DNA from: Branchinecta lynchi
Lineage: Eukaryota > Arthropoda > Branchiopoda > Anostraca > Branchinectidae
DNA length: 64,000 nucleotides
Reading direction: 5' to 3'
Assembly: GCA_023053575.1 (NCBI GenBank)
Contig: JAKZAP010000022.1
Location: forward strand, 483,001 to 547,000
Below, piece by piece: positions 40,924-50,494 of this stretch. The notes under the pieces are model-generated. The model was not told the origin of the DNA, searched no databases, and was given only the letters and a program-made list of their open reading frames with translations. A program made the translations under genes and the position numbers. Each line of letters starts with the position of its first letter. Position 1 is the stretch's first letter.

Positions 40924-42288
40924 ATGGCAGTAAATAAAGTTATCAGTCCGCAATGGAACATATTTGACGAAGCGCTTGTGGATGATACAGTGGTTAAATA
41001 TGAATTTAAAGAAATTCGAGAAACAGATGTGAATGTATCTAATAAATCAGAGTTTGAATTCGTAACAAAGAAATTAGATTCCTGGTTTTATCCAAGTGAA
41101 AGTTATCTTGATGTCAGTGTAAGAATAGTAAACGAAGATGGGACTCCTATAGCTGCAACCGATGTTGCTACTTTGACGAACAATGGATTTAATTTATTCA
41201 GTACCGCTGAATATGTAATAAACGATGAATCGGTTGAAAAAATTAATCATGTTGGTATTACAACTACCGTTACAAAGTTGATTGAATACTCTGATGATTA
41301 TTCTAGAAGTGCAGCAAGAAATCATTTCTGGTATAAGGATTATAATCAAGGAAAAGAAATTAATCCTGTTATTGCTTCGTTTACTGCAACTCCAGTAGTA
41401 GCAGGGGCTGCAGCAGGGGGTGGAACAGTCAGTTTGAGAAATAATAATAATTATAATAAAGGATTTGAAAAAAGATATAACAGAACAAAGAGCAGTAAAT
41501 TAGTAAATATGTATTTACCATTATCAGAATTGTTTGGATTTCTGAAAGGAAACAAACGATTCTTCAGAGGTGCATCGCATAAATTATTTCTAAGAAGAAA
41601 TGATGATAACAACATGATTATAAGAAATGGAAATACTAATTTCAAAGTAGTAATCGAGTATTTATCCTGGAAGATCCCTATTGTAGCTCCTAGTATCGAA
41701 ATGATGAGTGAATTAGAAAAGGATCTTGCTAAGGATAAAAAGCATAATCTGATGTGGGAAGCATGTAATAGTTATAAAAGTGATGTTAGTCAGAATAAGG
41801 AACACACCTGGAAAGTTGTGTCTGAGAGAAATAGTCCTACAAAAATCGTTGTGATGTTACAGAAAAATGAAAAGCATAACAATCAATTAATGAATAATAT
41901 GGTGTTTGATCATATGAATTTAACAGACATAGAACTTAGAATTAATGGGGATAAATATCCTGAAGAACCACTCAAATGCGACTTTAGCGATGAGAAATGT
42001 AAATACTCAAATCTTTACAATAGGTTCATACATTTGGGCTATAAGCAATTAGCATTTGATACTGGTAGTGTTGTTAGTATAGAAGAATTTAAAGAAGTAT
42101 ATCCACTATTCTGTTTCGATGTTTCCAAACACGAATCAAGTATATATAATGGAACAACTGCTGATATTGAAATAAGTTTAACATTAAAACACGCTCAGCC
42201 TGTACCATATAATATTTACTGTGTTATATATTATGAAAGAAAAGCTACATTAGGTATTATCAATAAAAATATGTATGTGAGTTTGTGA
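40924..42288 (+). CDS. Major capsid protein (double jelly roll)
   Basis: 454 residues. ISPQWNIFDEALVDDTVVKY near the start, FYPSESYLDVSVRIV and IEYLSWKIPIVAPS in the first jelly roll, and VYPLFCFDVSKHESSIYNGT with ADIEISLTLK near the end are hallmarks of Polinton-type double-jelly-roll capsid proteins. An Asn/Gly/Ala-rich loop (AGAAAGGGTVSLRNNNNYNK) sits at about residue 165. Trimers would tile the icosahedral shell. Full length and unbroken. Start context TCTTATATAAATG. It is the last unique gene before the right TIR, whose edge begins 3 bp after its stop. Confidence 0.9.
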   Translation: MAVNKVISPQWNIFDEALVDDTVVKYEFKEIRETDVNVSNKSEFEFVTKKLDSWFYPSESYLDVSVRIVNEDGTPIAATDVATLTNNGFNLFSTAEYVINDESVEKINHVGITTTVTKLIEYSDDYSRSAARNHFWYKDYNQGKEINPVIASFTATPVVAGAAAGGGTVSLRNNNNYNKGFEKRYNRTKSSKLVNMYLPLSELFGFLKGNKRFFRGASHKLFLRRNDDNNMIIRNGNTNFKVVIEYLSWKIPIVAPSIEMMSELEKDLAKDKKHNLMWEACNSYKSDVSQNKEHTWKVVSERNSPTKIVVMLQKNEKHNNQLMNNMVFDHMNLTDIELRINGDKYPEEPLKCDFSDEKCKYSNLYNRFIHLGYKQLAFDTGSVVSIEEFKEVYPLFCFDVSKHESSIYNGTTADIEISLTLKHAQPVPYNIYCVIYYERKATLGIINKNMYVSL

Positions 42289-42291
42289 GTC

Positions 42292-42879
42292 TGGATTTTT
42301 ATTTAATAAAATCATCCCCTAATAAATGGAGTCCACAAAGGAAGTCTTGAATACAATCAGAATGAATAAATACAATGAGACAATCAGGAAAGAAGAACTA
42401 GTGTTAGGTTTGAAATATGCTATCGTTAAAATGAGAATTGCTAAGACAAAATATGGTGATAAGTTGGTTGTAGTTATTAATCATAATGACAAACCATGTG
42501 ATTTGTTTATAACTCAGAAATATAATGCCATTGCTAACGAATTACTTTTAAAGAAAAATCTAGTTTTGCAACCGATTGTACGCGAAAACAAGAACAAAGA
42601 AACATATGTGGATTTAGAACTGTTTACTCAGTAATATTTGAATAAAAAATGAAAAATGTAAAAAAAAAAAGAAGTAGTAGTATATTGTAGTATTTTATAT
42701 GTAGTAAAGGGTAATATACTCATTTCTTGTATCCTTTATTTTGGAATTAAGAAAATAAAAATGTTCTTAAAAAGGGGGATAATTTGGTAAAAAGGATGTT
42801 AAAATTTAAGAAATTGATGTTAAAATGGGGTTTTGAAATTGGGGGGAGGGTGGAGTAGAACCCGGCTTTATATACTACT
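42292..42879 (-). repeat. Right terminal inverted repeat (588 bp)
   Basis: Inverse of 32740-33327. The inner edge is at TGGATTTTTATTTAATAAAA. It is followed by the right GGCGAA duplication (42880-42885) and then GCCCACTTGGAGAATATATT, the continuation of target repeat F. Confidence 0.95.
42326..42634 (+). CDS. OB-fold-like putative ssDNA-binding protein, TIR copy 2
   Basis: 102 residues, same protein as 33293-32985, here reading outward to the right tip. Start context CCCCTAATAAATG, with AATAAA after the stop (TTGAATAAAAAATG). Being downstream of the capsid gene, this copy may be expressed late, while the left copy sits by the heat-shock-type promoter. It shares the KYAIVKMRIAKTKYG OB-like strands. 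Retention of both copies open is expected, since TIRs are homogenised by replication. Confidence 0.7.
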   Translation: MESTKEVLNTIRMNKYNETIRKEELVLGLKYAIVKMRIAKTKYGDKLVVVINHNDKPCDLFITQKYNAIANELLLKKNLVLQPIVRENKNKETYVDLELFTQ

Positions 42880-42885
42880 GGCGAA

Positions 42886-43710
42886 GCCCACTTGGAGAAT
42901 ATATTGCCGGGCTTGATTGTAGTAGCAACTTTTATATATTGTACCCAAGAGAAAATTAAATCGAGGGCCGCCGGCGAAAATTTTCGAAGTCCAATTTTTT
43001 TTTGTTCTCTTTTAGGCTAAAATTAAACTGCTGCTATCGCTTACCGTGGATTAAGTACATGACTCTAACAGCCAGGCTTCACCTTCTAGATTCCCAGACG
43101 CCCGGGGCTTCCGCATAGTCAAGCCAACCTTTCCAGATTTTGATGATAATGATGATATCCAATTTCGCTATTCTTCAACATTCCCTAGATGTTCCCTTCA
43201 CATTTCAAATATCTCTTGCATCCCAGTCATAATGTCAATCACTTTCCCTTTCTTCCTACATTTGCATATTTTTTTTGTCTCTCGAATGGATTGCCTCTAT
43301 GGTACCTTCCAGACATCCGGAAACTGGGGTGTCCAACACCCCGAGCCTCGTTTTTGTTGCATGCTGCAGGTCCACTTCTCGGTCGATTCCGGACTGATTC
43401 TTCCTACATCCGTTTTTACGCTGCAGCGCTTCCGAGGAGGACGGCTGCGCTTCTTGAGAATCACGGACCGACCAAGTCCGTGCTTCCCTGCAAGATGCTG
43501 CAGTGCTGCCGCTTCAACCAAGAAGAAAGTGAATACCAAAACGCATATTGTGCAAAAGCAAAGAAGTGCTGCAGCAGCGATGCGGCAGCGCTATTGCAAC
43601 AAAAACGAGGCTCCGGAATTCCAGACGTTTTTGGCCTGGCTTTACCTTCCACATCCGTCCCGACGAAAACGGCTGTCTGGAATCGAAGAAAAATCTGGAA
43701 GGTGAAGCTT
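42886..43710. repeat. Right half of fold-back element F
   Basis: 42886-43070 continues the target spacer (GCCCACTTGGAGAATATATT). 43074-43710 is the right arm, inverse of 32383-32705, enlarged by the MITE at 43343-43613. Confidence 0.75.
43343..43613. mobile_element. MITE inserted in the right arm of F (271 bp)
   Basis: Perfect 18-bp inverted ends GAGCCTCGTTTTTGTTGC. The left arm of F lacks it, so it arrived after the fold-back formed. The three-frame ORFs here are not genes. Confidence 0.8.
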
Positions 43711-43891
43711 TCCCTTTAAGAAGTTCCAGATACCGGATGGAGCGACGTTCCGGCAGCAGCAGCTATTGTATTCTAGTAAGAACTATAAAGTGAGCGCCGC
43801 AGGCAAGATTTTTTTAAGTTAGCTCTTTCCTGCCAAATTTAACTATTTCCATCCAGGTTCTAGCTTCGGTGATGAGTTCAAGAGTCCAAGC

Positions 43892-43999
43892 GGAATACCA
43901 AATAGGACAAAATGTTCCGAACAAAAAAATCATAGGTAAAAATCAGGATTTTTACCTATGATTTTCTCGTTGGGAATATTTTGTCCTATTTGGTATTCC
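43892..43999. repeat. Near-perfect 108-bp hairpin
   Basis: Arms GGAATACCAAATAGGACAAA through ATCATAGGTAAAAATC and the reverse copy, meeting at AGGATTT near 43945 with almost no loop. No coding potential; a short fold-back element or cruciform-forming site. Confidence 0.85.
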
Positions 44000-44317
44000 A
44001 TACAAGCCATGCTCGGCAAAAGAATAATCAAGAATATATAGCCGTTCCGAGAAATCAGGAGAAAATAAGATAGAACAGCAAAATATCAGTAGAAAATCCG
44101 TAGATTAGGAGACTAAAAAATAAATCAGTAGGAGACCTCAGAAAAACGTAAATCTCCTGATAAATCAGGAGAAGTGGAAGCATTGTAATGAATCCCGAAA
44201 CAGAGCCAGCAGTACAAACAAGTATAAACAAAAAAAATATAATCTGTTTTGTCTTCTGTAACTCACACAGACTTTACCATATAAGGATTACTAAATCATT
44301 TTTTTTATTATTTTCAG

Positions 44318-44506
44318 ACTGTCCCACAAACGAAATAGTTGTGATTTTATTCTTGCAAATCGGGATTTCAAAGGTCGATATGGCACTACTTACCGACAGC
44401 GGCAAAACCATTCAAAATGTCGCAGCGAGTTTTCTTGCTGATTACTCCAGCACTGAAAATTTCGTACAGGAATGTTGTCAGCACGCCATCAGGATCTGTT
44501 TTACAG
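44318..44506 (+). CDS. Putative host exon of unknown gene
   Basis: The acceptor TTTTTTTATTATTTTCAG at 44317 and donor ACAG|GTGAGT at 44507 enclose 189 bp with one frame open throughout and symmetrical phase 1-1. The translation includes EIVVILFLQIGISKVDMALL and later VAASFLADYSSTENFVQECC, QHAIRICFTG. It looks like an alpha-helical, perhaps repeat-type protein. I do not recognise the family. A Tc1-like element begins 70 bp downstream, in what would be the following intron. Confidence 0.45.
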
Positions 44507-44575
44507 GTGAGTTAGCTAGCATTGTTCTGTTTGGACCCCTCCCAGTCTCATCTGCTAAAAAGTGACTCTAAGGTA

Positions 44576-45854
44576 CAGTAGAGGTATGCTCATGTGAATG
44601 TTTGTTGACATCGGAAATCGCAGACGAAAACAATTAAACCATACCAGGCAACTTTTTGGGCTTTATACTTATCAGAAATGTTGAATCTACATCTAGATTA
44701 ACCAGATTTCATCACAAGTTTCAATCTTTTGGGTTTTGTTTTCCTCAGATTCTTAAAGAATGTCCCAAAAATGGCACCCAGCGTTCCAAAATTAAGCACA
44801 CTTTTGTCAACAGGTTGGCTAGGCTAAATCAAGCAGACTGAAAGAGAGTGAATGGCAGGTGCCTCCTGCTACATTCCCGTGACGTGAATGGGGTTTCTGT
44901 GTGATTGTGAACACAAGTTATGAACTCTCAAAAATGGGCTGACAAAGAAAAAACAAATACAAACAGACAATTTAGCGAGGGAACATTTTCGCGTGGGTGG
45001 CCGTACAGCTAAAAGGGTGATCTCGTTCAAGCGAAAATGAGAAAATGGATCGGGCCTTGAACGGCTGAGGAAGATGGGTTCCGTACACTAAAAAATGCCC
45101 ATTTAGCTGGATGAAATGAGTGGAAGGCCTACACAATATCCCTGTTCAGCTAAGCGGGGCCCTCGTAACGGTGTTGAAAGGGATGCGTCCATCGAGCTGG
45201 ATTGTCCATTCACCTGTTCATCCGTTCACACAAAAATGACAAAAAGATTGAAGGCATCCACATGAAAATGTCCGTCCAGCTCGACGGGACTAGAGCAAGC
45301 CACGCAAAAATGTCCCCCAACATTCACATTAGTGTGAACCCGTTCGCAAGAACATTGTTTGCACAAGAAAAGTCCCAAAATGTAAATATGCTAATATTCA
45401 AGCAGTTCGTCACAGCAAAATACGAAACTAGTCAGTACCTTGACCGCTGCTCTTCCCCAACTGACGAAGCTAATTGTGTTAATTCGTTCAGTAACTATTC
45501 ACACACAGAAACACAAAACAAAAATAACACAATAAAAAAACATGACAGACGGCGAATTGCAAGACATCTGGCTGGAATAGCGGCGCATAAGTTCACTGCG
45601 GAGAGTAGTGAGTCTGAACCAACAGATGGCTCTATCCGAAGCTATTTCCTTCGCTGATGTTGAGTTCAAACCAGCAAAAGGAAGTAGGAGAAGTATTTCT
45701 AATGGAAACTTTATTCAATCAACATATTTTAATTGTTCTTTAGTGCCAGTAAAGTTTGTTATTTTTCCTGTCTTTTTGGCTGTTTTAGAAGCAAGAAACA
45801 AAGACAAGGTATGGAAAAATTTAGAGAGGTGTTCACATAAGTATACCTCTACTG
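44576..45854. mobile_element. Tc1/mariner-like non-autonomous element (1279 bp)
   Basis: Ends CAGTAGAGGTATGCTCATG and the inverse CATAAGTATACCTCTACTG differ at two positions. TA lies on both sides (44574-44575, 45855-45856), the Tc1/mariner target. No transposase is recognisable; the 151-codon ORF at 45202 has no known domain. Confidence 0.75.
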
Positions 45855-46570
45855 TACAGTAGGGGTCAGGGGCGTCGCAAGTGCATTTTCGGTGTGGGGG
45901 GTGGGGGTGCAGAACCAAAATTTTCACAGAATCTTTCAAAAAATTTACCGAATCCTGGAACAAAGAATTCGAGCTTTAAATTATGGAACAGAAACGATTA
46001 CGTTCTAAGAGTAAGAATAAAGGGCCACATGGACGACTATAAGCCAACTATTAGGCAGCATTTTGGCAAAGCCCACATGGAGAATATATTGTCGGGCATG
46101 ATTGCAGTTGCAGGTTCTATCTATTATAGCCAATAGGAAATTAAAATGAGCCGCGCAGGCGAACATTTTCAAAATGCATTTTTTTTTCTGTAGGCTAAAA
46201 TTTAACTGCTTCTCTTAAAAATTCCATCAGGCTACTATTTGTCGTGGACGTGGAAGTCTAGAACGATTGGTAACTTGACCGGCTAGAAAGCCCACAGTTG
46301 ATTAAAAACTGAGACTCAAAGAAGTTCCAGAGACCGGATGGAGTGACGTTATGACAGCAGCAGCAACTGCAGTCTAGTCAATATAGGCTACTACCTATAA
46401 TCACATAAAGTGAGTATCGCCGGCGAAAATTTGTTTTCCTTTTTCCTGCCAAATTTAATTTCAATCCAAATTCTAGCGTGTAGTGTTTAGAAATCTCAAT
46501 CCTAAAATTGGCTTATAATTTTTTTTTTGCTTTTTGCTGCCAAATTTAATTTCCATCCAATTTCTAGCTT
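45855..46570. repeat. Family D head fragment and second copy of element F spacer (empty site)
   Basis: 45866-45990 starts AGGGGCGTCGCAAG like D1. 46040-46200 reads AAGCCAACTATTAGGCAGCA, then TTTTGGCAAAGCCCACATGG and AGAATATATTGTCGGGC, matching the sequence on both sides of the Polinton joined without interruption. It is an uninserted paralogue of the target. Confidence 0.8.
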
Positions 46571-46723
46571 TTCCTTCCTTCCTTCTATGGTATAGTCTTT
46601 GGGATCCACTGACCCTTCTAGACTTTTTCTTGCTGAAGCTTGGCTAAACTTGAGAAGCTGGGCTCAAGGGAGGGTCCTCTTGCCTGGTCAATGACGGTGG
46701 TTGGATGGTCTACGGCGTCGCTG

Positions 46724-49700
46724 CTAGACTTTAATGTCTGCTTTCGTTAGTAGGTCGAGGACATCGCTGTAGATCCTTGTTTCTTCTGCTGTTGGCAATT
46801 TGCTGGACAGGCTTATTGTAGAGATATCTGGTTTTAGACCCAAAGATCTAAAGGTTGAAATCATTTTCTTCCTCCTTTCGGTCAGGTGTCTGCATTGGAA
46901 TAGGATATGCTGCAGAGACTCTTCCCACTGGAGACAGAATCTGCAGAGAGGGGATGGGCTGAGCTTTCGTTGGAATAGCTCCTTCTTCAGGAGAACTGAT
47001 TGGGTCTTCACTCTGAAGAACGTAGTCGTTCCAAGCCTGGTTTTGAATGGGGAGACCAGAGGGGGTTGAAGCGCTGGAATAATCTGCCGCAATCTGTTTC
47101 TGAGGACATCTCTGAATGCCGTTGGTCTGTTAGTGGATGGGAGGGCTCTGCTAATGCTTTGTTGGGCGGCTTGATCTGCAACTTCATTTCCGTGTATGCC
47201 GCAGTGGCTTGGGACGTGCTGAAACCTGATGACGACATCTTCCCCTTGTAGTTCTTGGATTACCTCTCTGATGTCCGTTAGGTCGTGGTCTCCGGTTTCC
47301 CATTTGATCTTTTTGATTAGAAGGAGAGCTGACTGCGAGTCACTGAAGACAACGATTCTCTTCGTGGTAGGGGGGGATTGTATGACTTCTTTCAAAGCAA
47401 GTAGGATTGCTTTCAGTTCGGCGGTCAGGATTGAAGAGTTGTCTGGGATCCTTTGCTGGATGATGAGGTTCATTGATGGTATGAAGGCTCCAGCTGCACT
47501 CTTATGTCCTTGAACTGAGCCGTCTGTGTAGATTTCCAAGTGTTCCTGGTACATCTCGTGCTTCCGTAGGTGGAAAAGCTGGGTGATCAAGGATGAAGGC
47601 ATTTCGTCTTTCTTAGAGGGAATCAGCTCTGTTTCTGCATCTATGGCGTCCATGGTCCATGGGGCGGAAGAAGGGTGAGGGGGGTGATCCTTCTGCAAAT
47701 CCATTCTCCAGTCGGGTATCAAACGTTGGAAGTTGTTGAATGAAGATCTTTGTTTAGTTGCCATGTGATGCTGTTTGCTTGGTTGTTGAAAAACTGACTC
47801 ATAGATTATGTGTTTTCTTCCATAACACTGAATTTTTGAGTAGTATTTCAGTGTTAATATCTTCAGTCGCTCTTCGATTTTTGGGATTCCTGATATTTCT
47901 CCAAGTGATTTCAGAGATGTATGTGAGTGAAGGCCGAACGCGACTCGTATTGCCATGTTTTGCACTGTTTCTAATATTCTGATGAGGTTTATGGAACATG
48001 TGCCGAATGCTTGAATACCGTATTCCATTTTCCCTCGGATGTACTGTTTGTAGAACTCCATTAAAGTATGGGGGTTGGAGCCCCACTCGGTTCCTGCCAT
48101 CCGCTTCATGATGTTGATCCGTCTCATGGCTGTCGTCTTAATTTCCAAGACTTGGGGTAGCCAAGTTAGCTTCTGATCAAAGGTCACTCCCAGAACTTTC
48201 CCGCTTGTGGAGATGTCTAGGATTCTTCCTTTCAGTTTGATTTCGGGACAGACAATCTTTCTTTTCCGGTGGAAGAGTATTAGTTTTGTTTTTTCTGCTG
48301 ATAAGGGTATCCCGGCTCTGGTAGAGTATTCGTTTATTTCGTCCAAGGATTGTTGTGCTAGTTTGGTTACTGCAGCGGAGTCGCGTCCTTTGTGGCAAGA
48401 TACGAGGTCGTCTGCAAACATCCCTTTTAGTCCTTGGTGATCTTTCAGTTGGATGTCTGATACGAATATCAGGAATAGTAGAGTACTTAATATAGCACCT
48501 TGGGGGAGACCTTGTTCGATTTTTCTTACTGAGGACAGTATATTACCTATCCTTACTACAAGTTCTCTCTGCTTTAGGTAATTCTCAATGAATTTCCAAA
48601 AGAAGCTGGGGAATCCTATTTCTTTCATTTTTTCGACAAGGAGGTCATGGCCGACGTTGTTGTAGGCTCCTTCAAAATCGAAGAGAATTGCAATTGCTAT
48701 TTCGCCTTCGTCAAGGCTTGTTCTGATGAAGTTCTCAAGTCTGATAATGTTGTCGATGGTACCGTGTCGTTTTCTGAAGCCTGTTTGTTCCGCTTGGACT
48801 ACGAGGTTGCTTTCGATGATCCACTCTAGTCTACGATATATCATCTTTTCAAAGGCTTTCCCAATGCATGGAAGGATAGCTATGGGCCGGTAGGATTTGG
48901 GGTCTGCTGGTGCTTTTCCTTGTTTGAGAATCGCTTTGATCGTTGATGTCTTCCAAACCTTTGGGAATGAGCTCTTCTTCCACGCTAAATTGAATACTTT
49001 CAACATTCGCTGACGGTACTGGGCTGGGGTTTTCGCTATCCAGACATTCTCGATTTCATCTATTCCTGGCGCTGATTTTAGGTTCAGGCTATTTATGGTG
49101 TCTTCAAGTTCGTCGGCTGAAAACGGGGCTTCAAATTCCAGTGAATGCTGAAATGATTTCTTTGGTCTGCTACTATCTTTAGGCTGGTTTTGGCTGGTGG
49201 GGGAGCTGGAGCGTTTGCTCTGGAATAGGTCGGCAAAAACTTCAGCTTTTGCTTTGTCCTCTGTAATTGGTTTTCCGTCTTCCTCGATGTCGTAGGTTTG
49301 CTTCTGTTTGTTTGCAGGTTTGCCATTCATCCTACAGACAAAATTATGGACTTTTCCTGAAGGGTGATTAGGGTCCAGGGAACTGTTGAAGCCTTGCCAA
49401 GCTTGTTTCTTGGCTTCCGACACTGTCCTCTTGGAGATTGCTTCCATCCTTCTCATTTCGATTAGGCTTTCCACTGACGGGTTTCTCTGGTGCCTTCTCT
49501 GCGCCCTTTTCTTATTTTCTATTGCCTCTCTGCACCTTTGATTCCACCATGGTCTTGGGGTCGTGTCTTGAGATGTTCTTGGGGGTCTCGATTTGGCTGA
49601 AACTGGAATGGCTGATTTTGCCGCTTCGAGAATGATTTTATTGAGAAGAGAAGCAGCTTCTTCGACGTCAAAGCATGAGTCTATCTCTTCGTAATCATAT

Positions 49701-50494
49701 TCTTGGAGAATATTTTCAAAAAGATTCCAATTTGCTTTCTTTGTTATGAAATGTGGATATTGTTCCTTTGGTGTTGCGTGAACTGCACAGAGTGTCGTAA
49801 GTATTGCATAATGGTCTGTGAAAAGTTCGTTTATTCTTTCAATAACTATGTTGTCGGCTAACTTGGTGCTTCCCAACTGTAGGTCGATCGTCGATGGGAC
49901 GTTATTCCTTGGGCATAAATATGTATTGAGGTTTTTGGGGGTAAACACAACGACGTCTTGTAGTTCTGCGAGGATTCTTTCCACACTTTTCCCTGACTTA
50001 TTCGTCTTCCTGCTACCCCACATAGGGTTGTGAGAGTTAAAATCTCCTACTATGAAAATTTCTTTGTAGGACTTCATAACTTCTTTCAATGTACCTTCAA
50101 TGTCATTATTCCCATTAGGGTTATAATATGAATACACTGCTAAGGGGTTTTTATTATTCCTCTCTATGGTCACCCCAACCACATCATTGTCATTATTCCA
50201 CTCTTTGACACTAATAGGTGAGTGTTTCAGGTTTCTATTTACTAGTATAGCAGCTCCACCTCCTCGTCTGTCCGAGCCTCGGTCTTTTCGGTATGTTACG
50301 TATCCTTCAATTTCTAATGTACGGAACTCGTTGAGGTTTGTCTCTTGCAAACAAATTATATCAACACTTTTCTTACTCAGGAATTCACTTAACTTTTTTA
50401 TTTTAATGTTATTCGCTGAAACTATGTTCCACTGTAGGATACTTATCTGTTCATGGTTCCTCTGGTTTGTTGATTTGGGGTTGGTTTTATCCAT
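46724..50494 (-). CDS. LINE 2 ORF2: APE endonuclease, reverse transcriptase and RNase H
   Basis: 1256 residues. Endonuclease: ISILQWNIVSANN, CLQETNL, VGDFNSHNPMWG and FTDHYA. Reverse transcriptase: SYRPIAILPCIGKAFEKMIY, motif A LFDFEGAYNN, motif B GLPQGAILSTLLF, motif C GMFADDLVS. RNase H: EIYTDGSVQGHK, LTAELKAILLAL, VFSDSQSALLL and HVPSHCGIHGNEVADQAA, so all four acidic residues are kept. A CCHC finger (CRFCLQWEESLQHILFQC) ends it. It nicks DNA, copies the LINE RNA and degrades the hybrid strand. The RNase H places it in the I/Jockey-like group. No lesion is seen. The start ATG overlaps the ORF1 stop (ATGGATAA), implying termination-reinitiation. Confidence 0.92.
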   Translation of the reverse strand: MDKTNPKSTNQRNHEQISILQWNIVSANNIKIKKLSEFLSKKSVDIICLQETNLNEFRTLEIEGYVTYRKDRGSDRRGGGAAILVNRNLKHSPISVKEWNNDNDVVGVTIERNNKNPLAVYSYYNPNGNNDIEGTLKEVMKSYKEIFIVGDFNSHNPMWGSRKTNKSGKSVERILAELQDVVVFTPKNLNTYLCPRNNVPSTIDLQLGSTKLADNIVIERINELFTDHYAILTTLCAVHATPKEQYPHFITKKANWNLFENILQEYDYEEIDSCFDVEEAASLLNKIILEAAKSAIPVSAKSRPPRTSQDTTPRPWWNQRCREAIENKKRAQRRHQRNPSVESLIEMRRMEAISKRTVSEAKKQAWQGFNSSLDPNHPSGKVHNFVCRMNGKPANKQKQTYDIEEDGKPITEDKAKAEVFADLFQSKRSSSPTSQNQPKDSSRPKKSFQHSLEFEAPFSADELEDTINSLNLKSAPGIDEIENVWIAKTPAQYRQRMLKVFNLAWKKSSFPKVWKTSTIKAILKQGKAPADPKSYRPIAILPCIGKAFEKMIYRRLEWIIESNLVVQAEQTGFRKRHGTIDNIIRLENFIRTSLDEGEIAIAILFDFEGAYNNVGHDLLVEKMKEIGFPSFFWKFIENYLKQRELVVRIGNILSSVRKIEQGLPQGAILSTLLFLIFVSDIQLKDHQGLKGMFADDLVSCHKGRDSAAVTKLAQQSLDEINEYSTRAGIPLSAEKTKLILFHRKRKIVCPEIKLKGRILDISTSGKVLGVTFDQKLTWLPQVLEIKTTAMRRINIMKRMAGTEWGSNPHTLMEFYKQYIRGKMEYGIQAFGTCSINLIRILETVQNMAIRVAFGLHSHTSLKSLGEISGIPKIEERLKILTLKYYSKIQCYGRKHIIYESVFQQPSKQHHMATKQRSSFNNFQRLIPDWRMDLQKDHPPHPSSAPWTMDAIDAETELIPSKKDEMPSSLITQLFHLRKHEMYQEHLEIYTDGSVQGHKSAAGAFIPSMNLIIQQRIPDNSSILTAELKAILLALKEVIQSPPTTKRIVVFSDSQSALLLIKKIKWETGDHDLTDIREVIQELQGEDVVIRFQHVPSHCGIHGNEVADQAAQQSISRALPSTNRPTAFRDVLRNRLRQIIPALQPPLVSPFKTRLGTTTFFRVKTQSVLLKKELFQRKLSPSPLCRFCLQWEESLQHILFQCRHLTERRKKMISTFRSLGLKPDISTISLSSKLPTAEETRIYSDVLDLLTKADIKV

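Larger units (their letters stand above)
32740..42879 (+). mobile_element. Polinton/Maverick-type virus-like element, 10,140 bp
   Basis: The ends are AGTAGTATATAAAGCC inverted, with 588-bp TIRs and direct 6-bp duplications GGCGAA (32734-32739, 42880-42885), the Polinton target-duplication length. The gene set is integrase, adenain-type protease, packaging ATPase, minor and major capsid, pX-like and pVI-like proteins, a fibre-like protein, a zinc ribbon and three small unknowns. PolB is not seen; a 100-N gap at 35552-35651 leaves that open. TIRs differ by at least one base (synonymous, position 3286/42333 region) and nearly all ORFs are open, so insertion is recent. The size is below the usual 15-20 kb. 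Confidence 0.95.

Noticed and set aside
43189..43793. Overlapping ORFs in three frames
   Set aside because: They span a fold-back arm and a MITE with inverted ends; open frames on both strands reflect GC-rich inverted sequence.
45202..45657. 151-codon plus-strand ORF
   Set aside because: It lies wholly inside the Tc1-like non-autonomous element and shows no recognisable domain.
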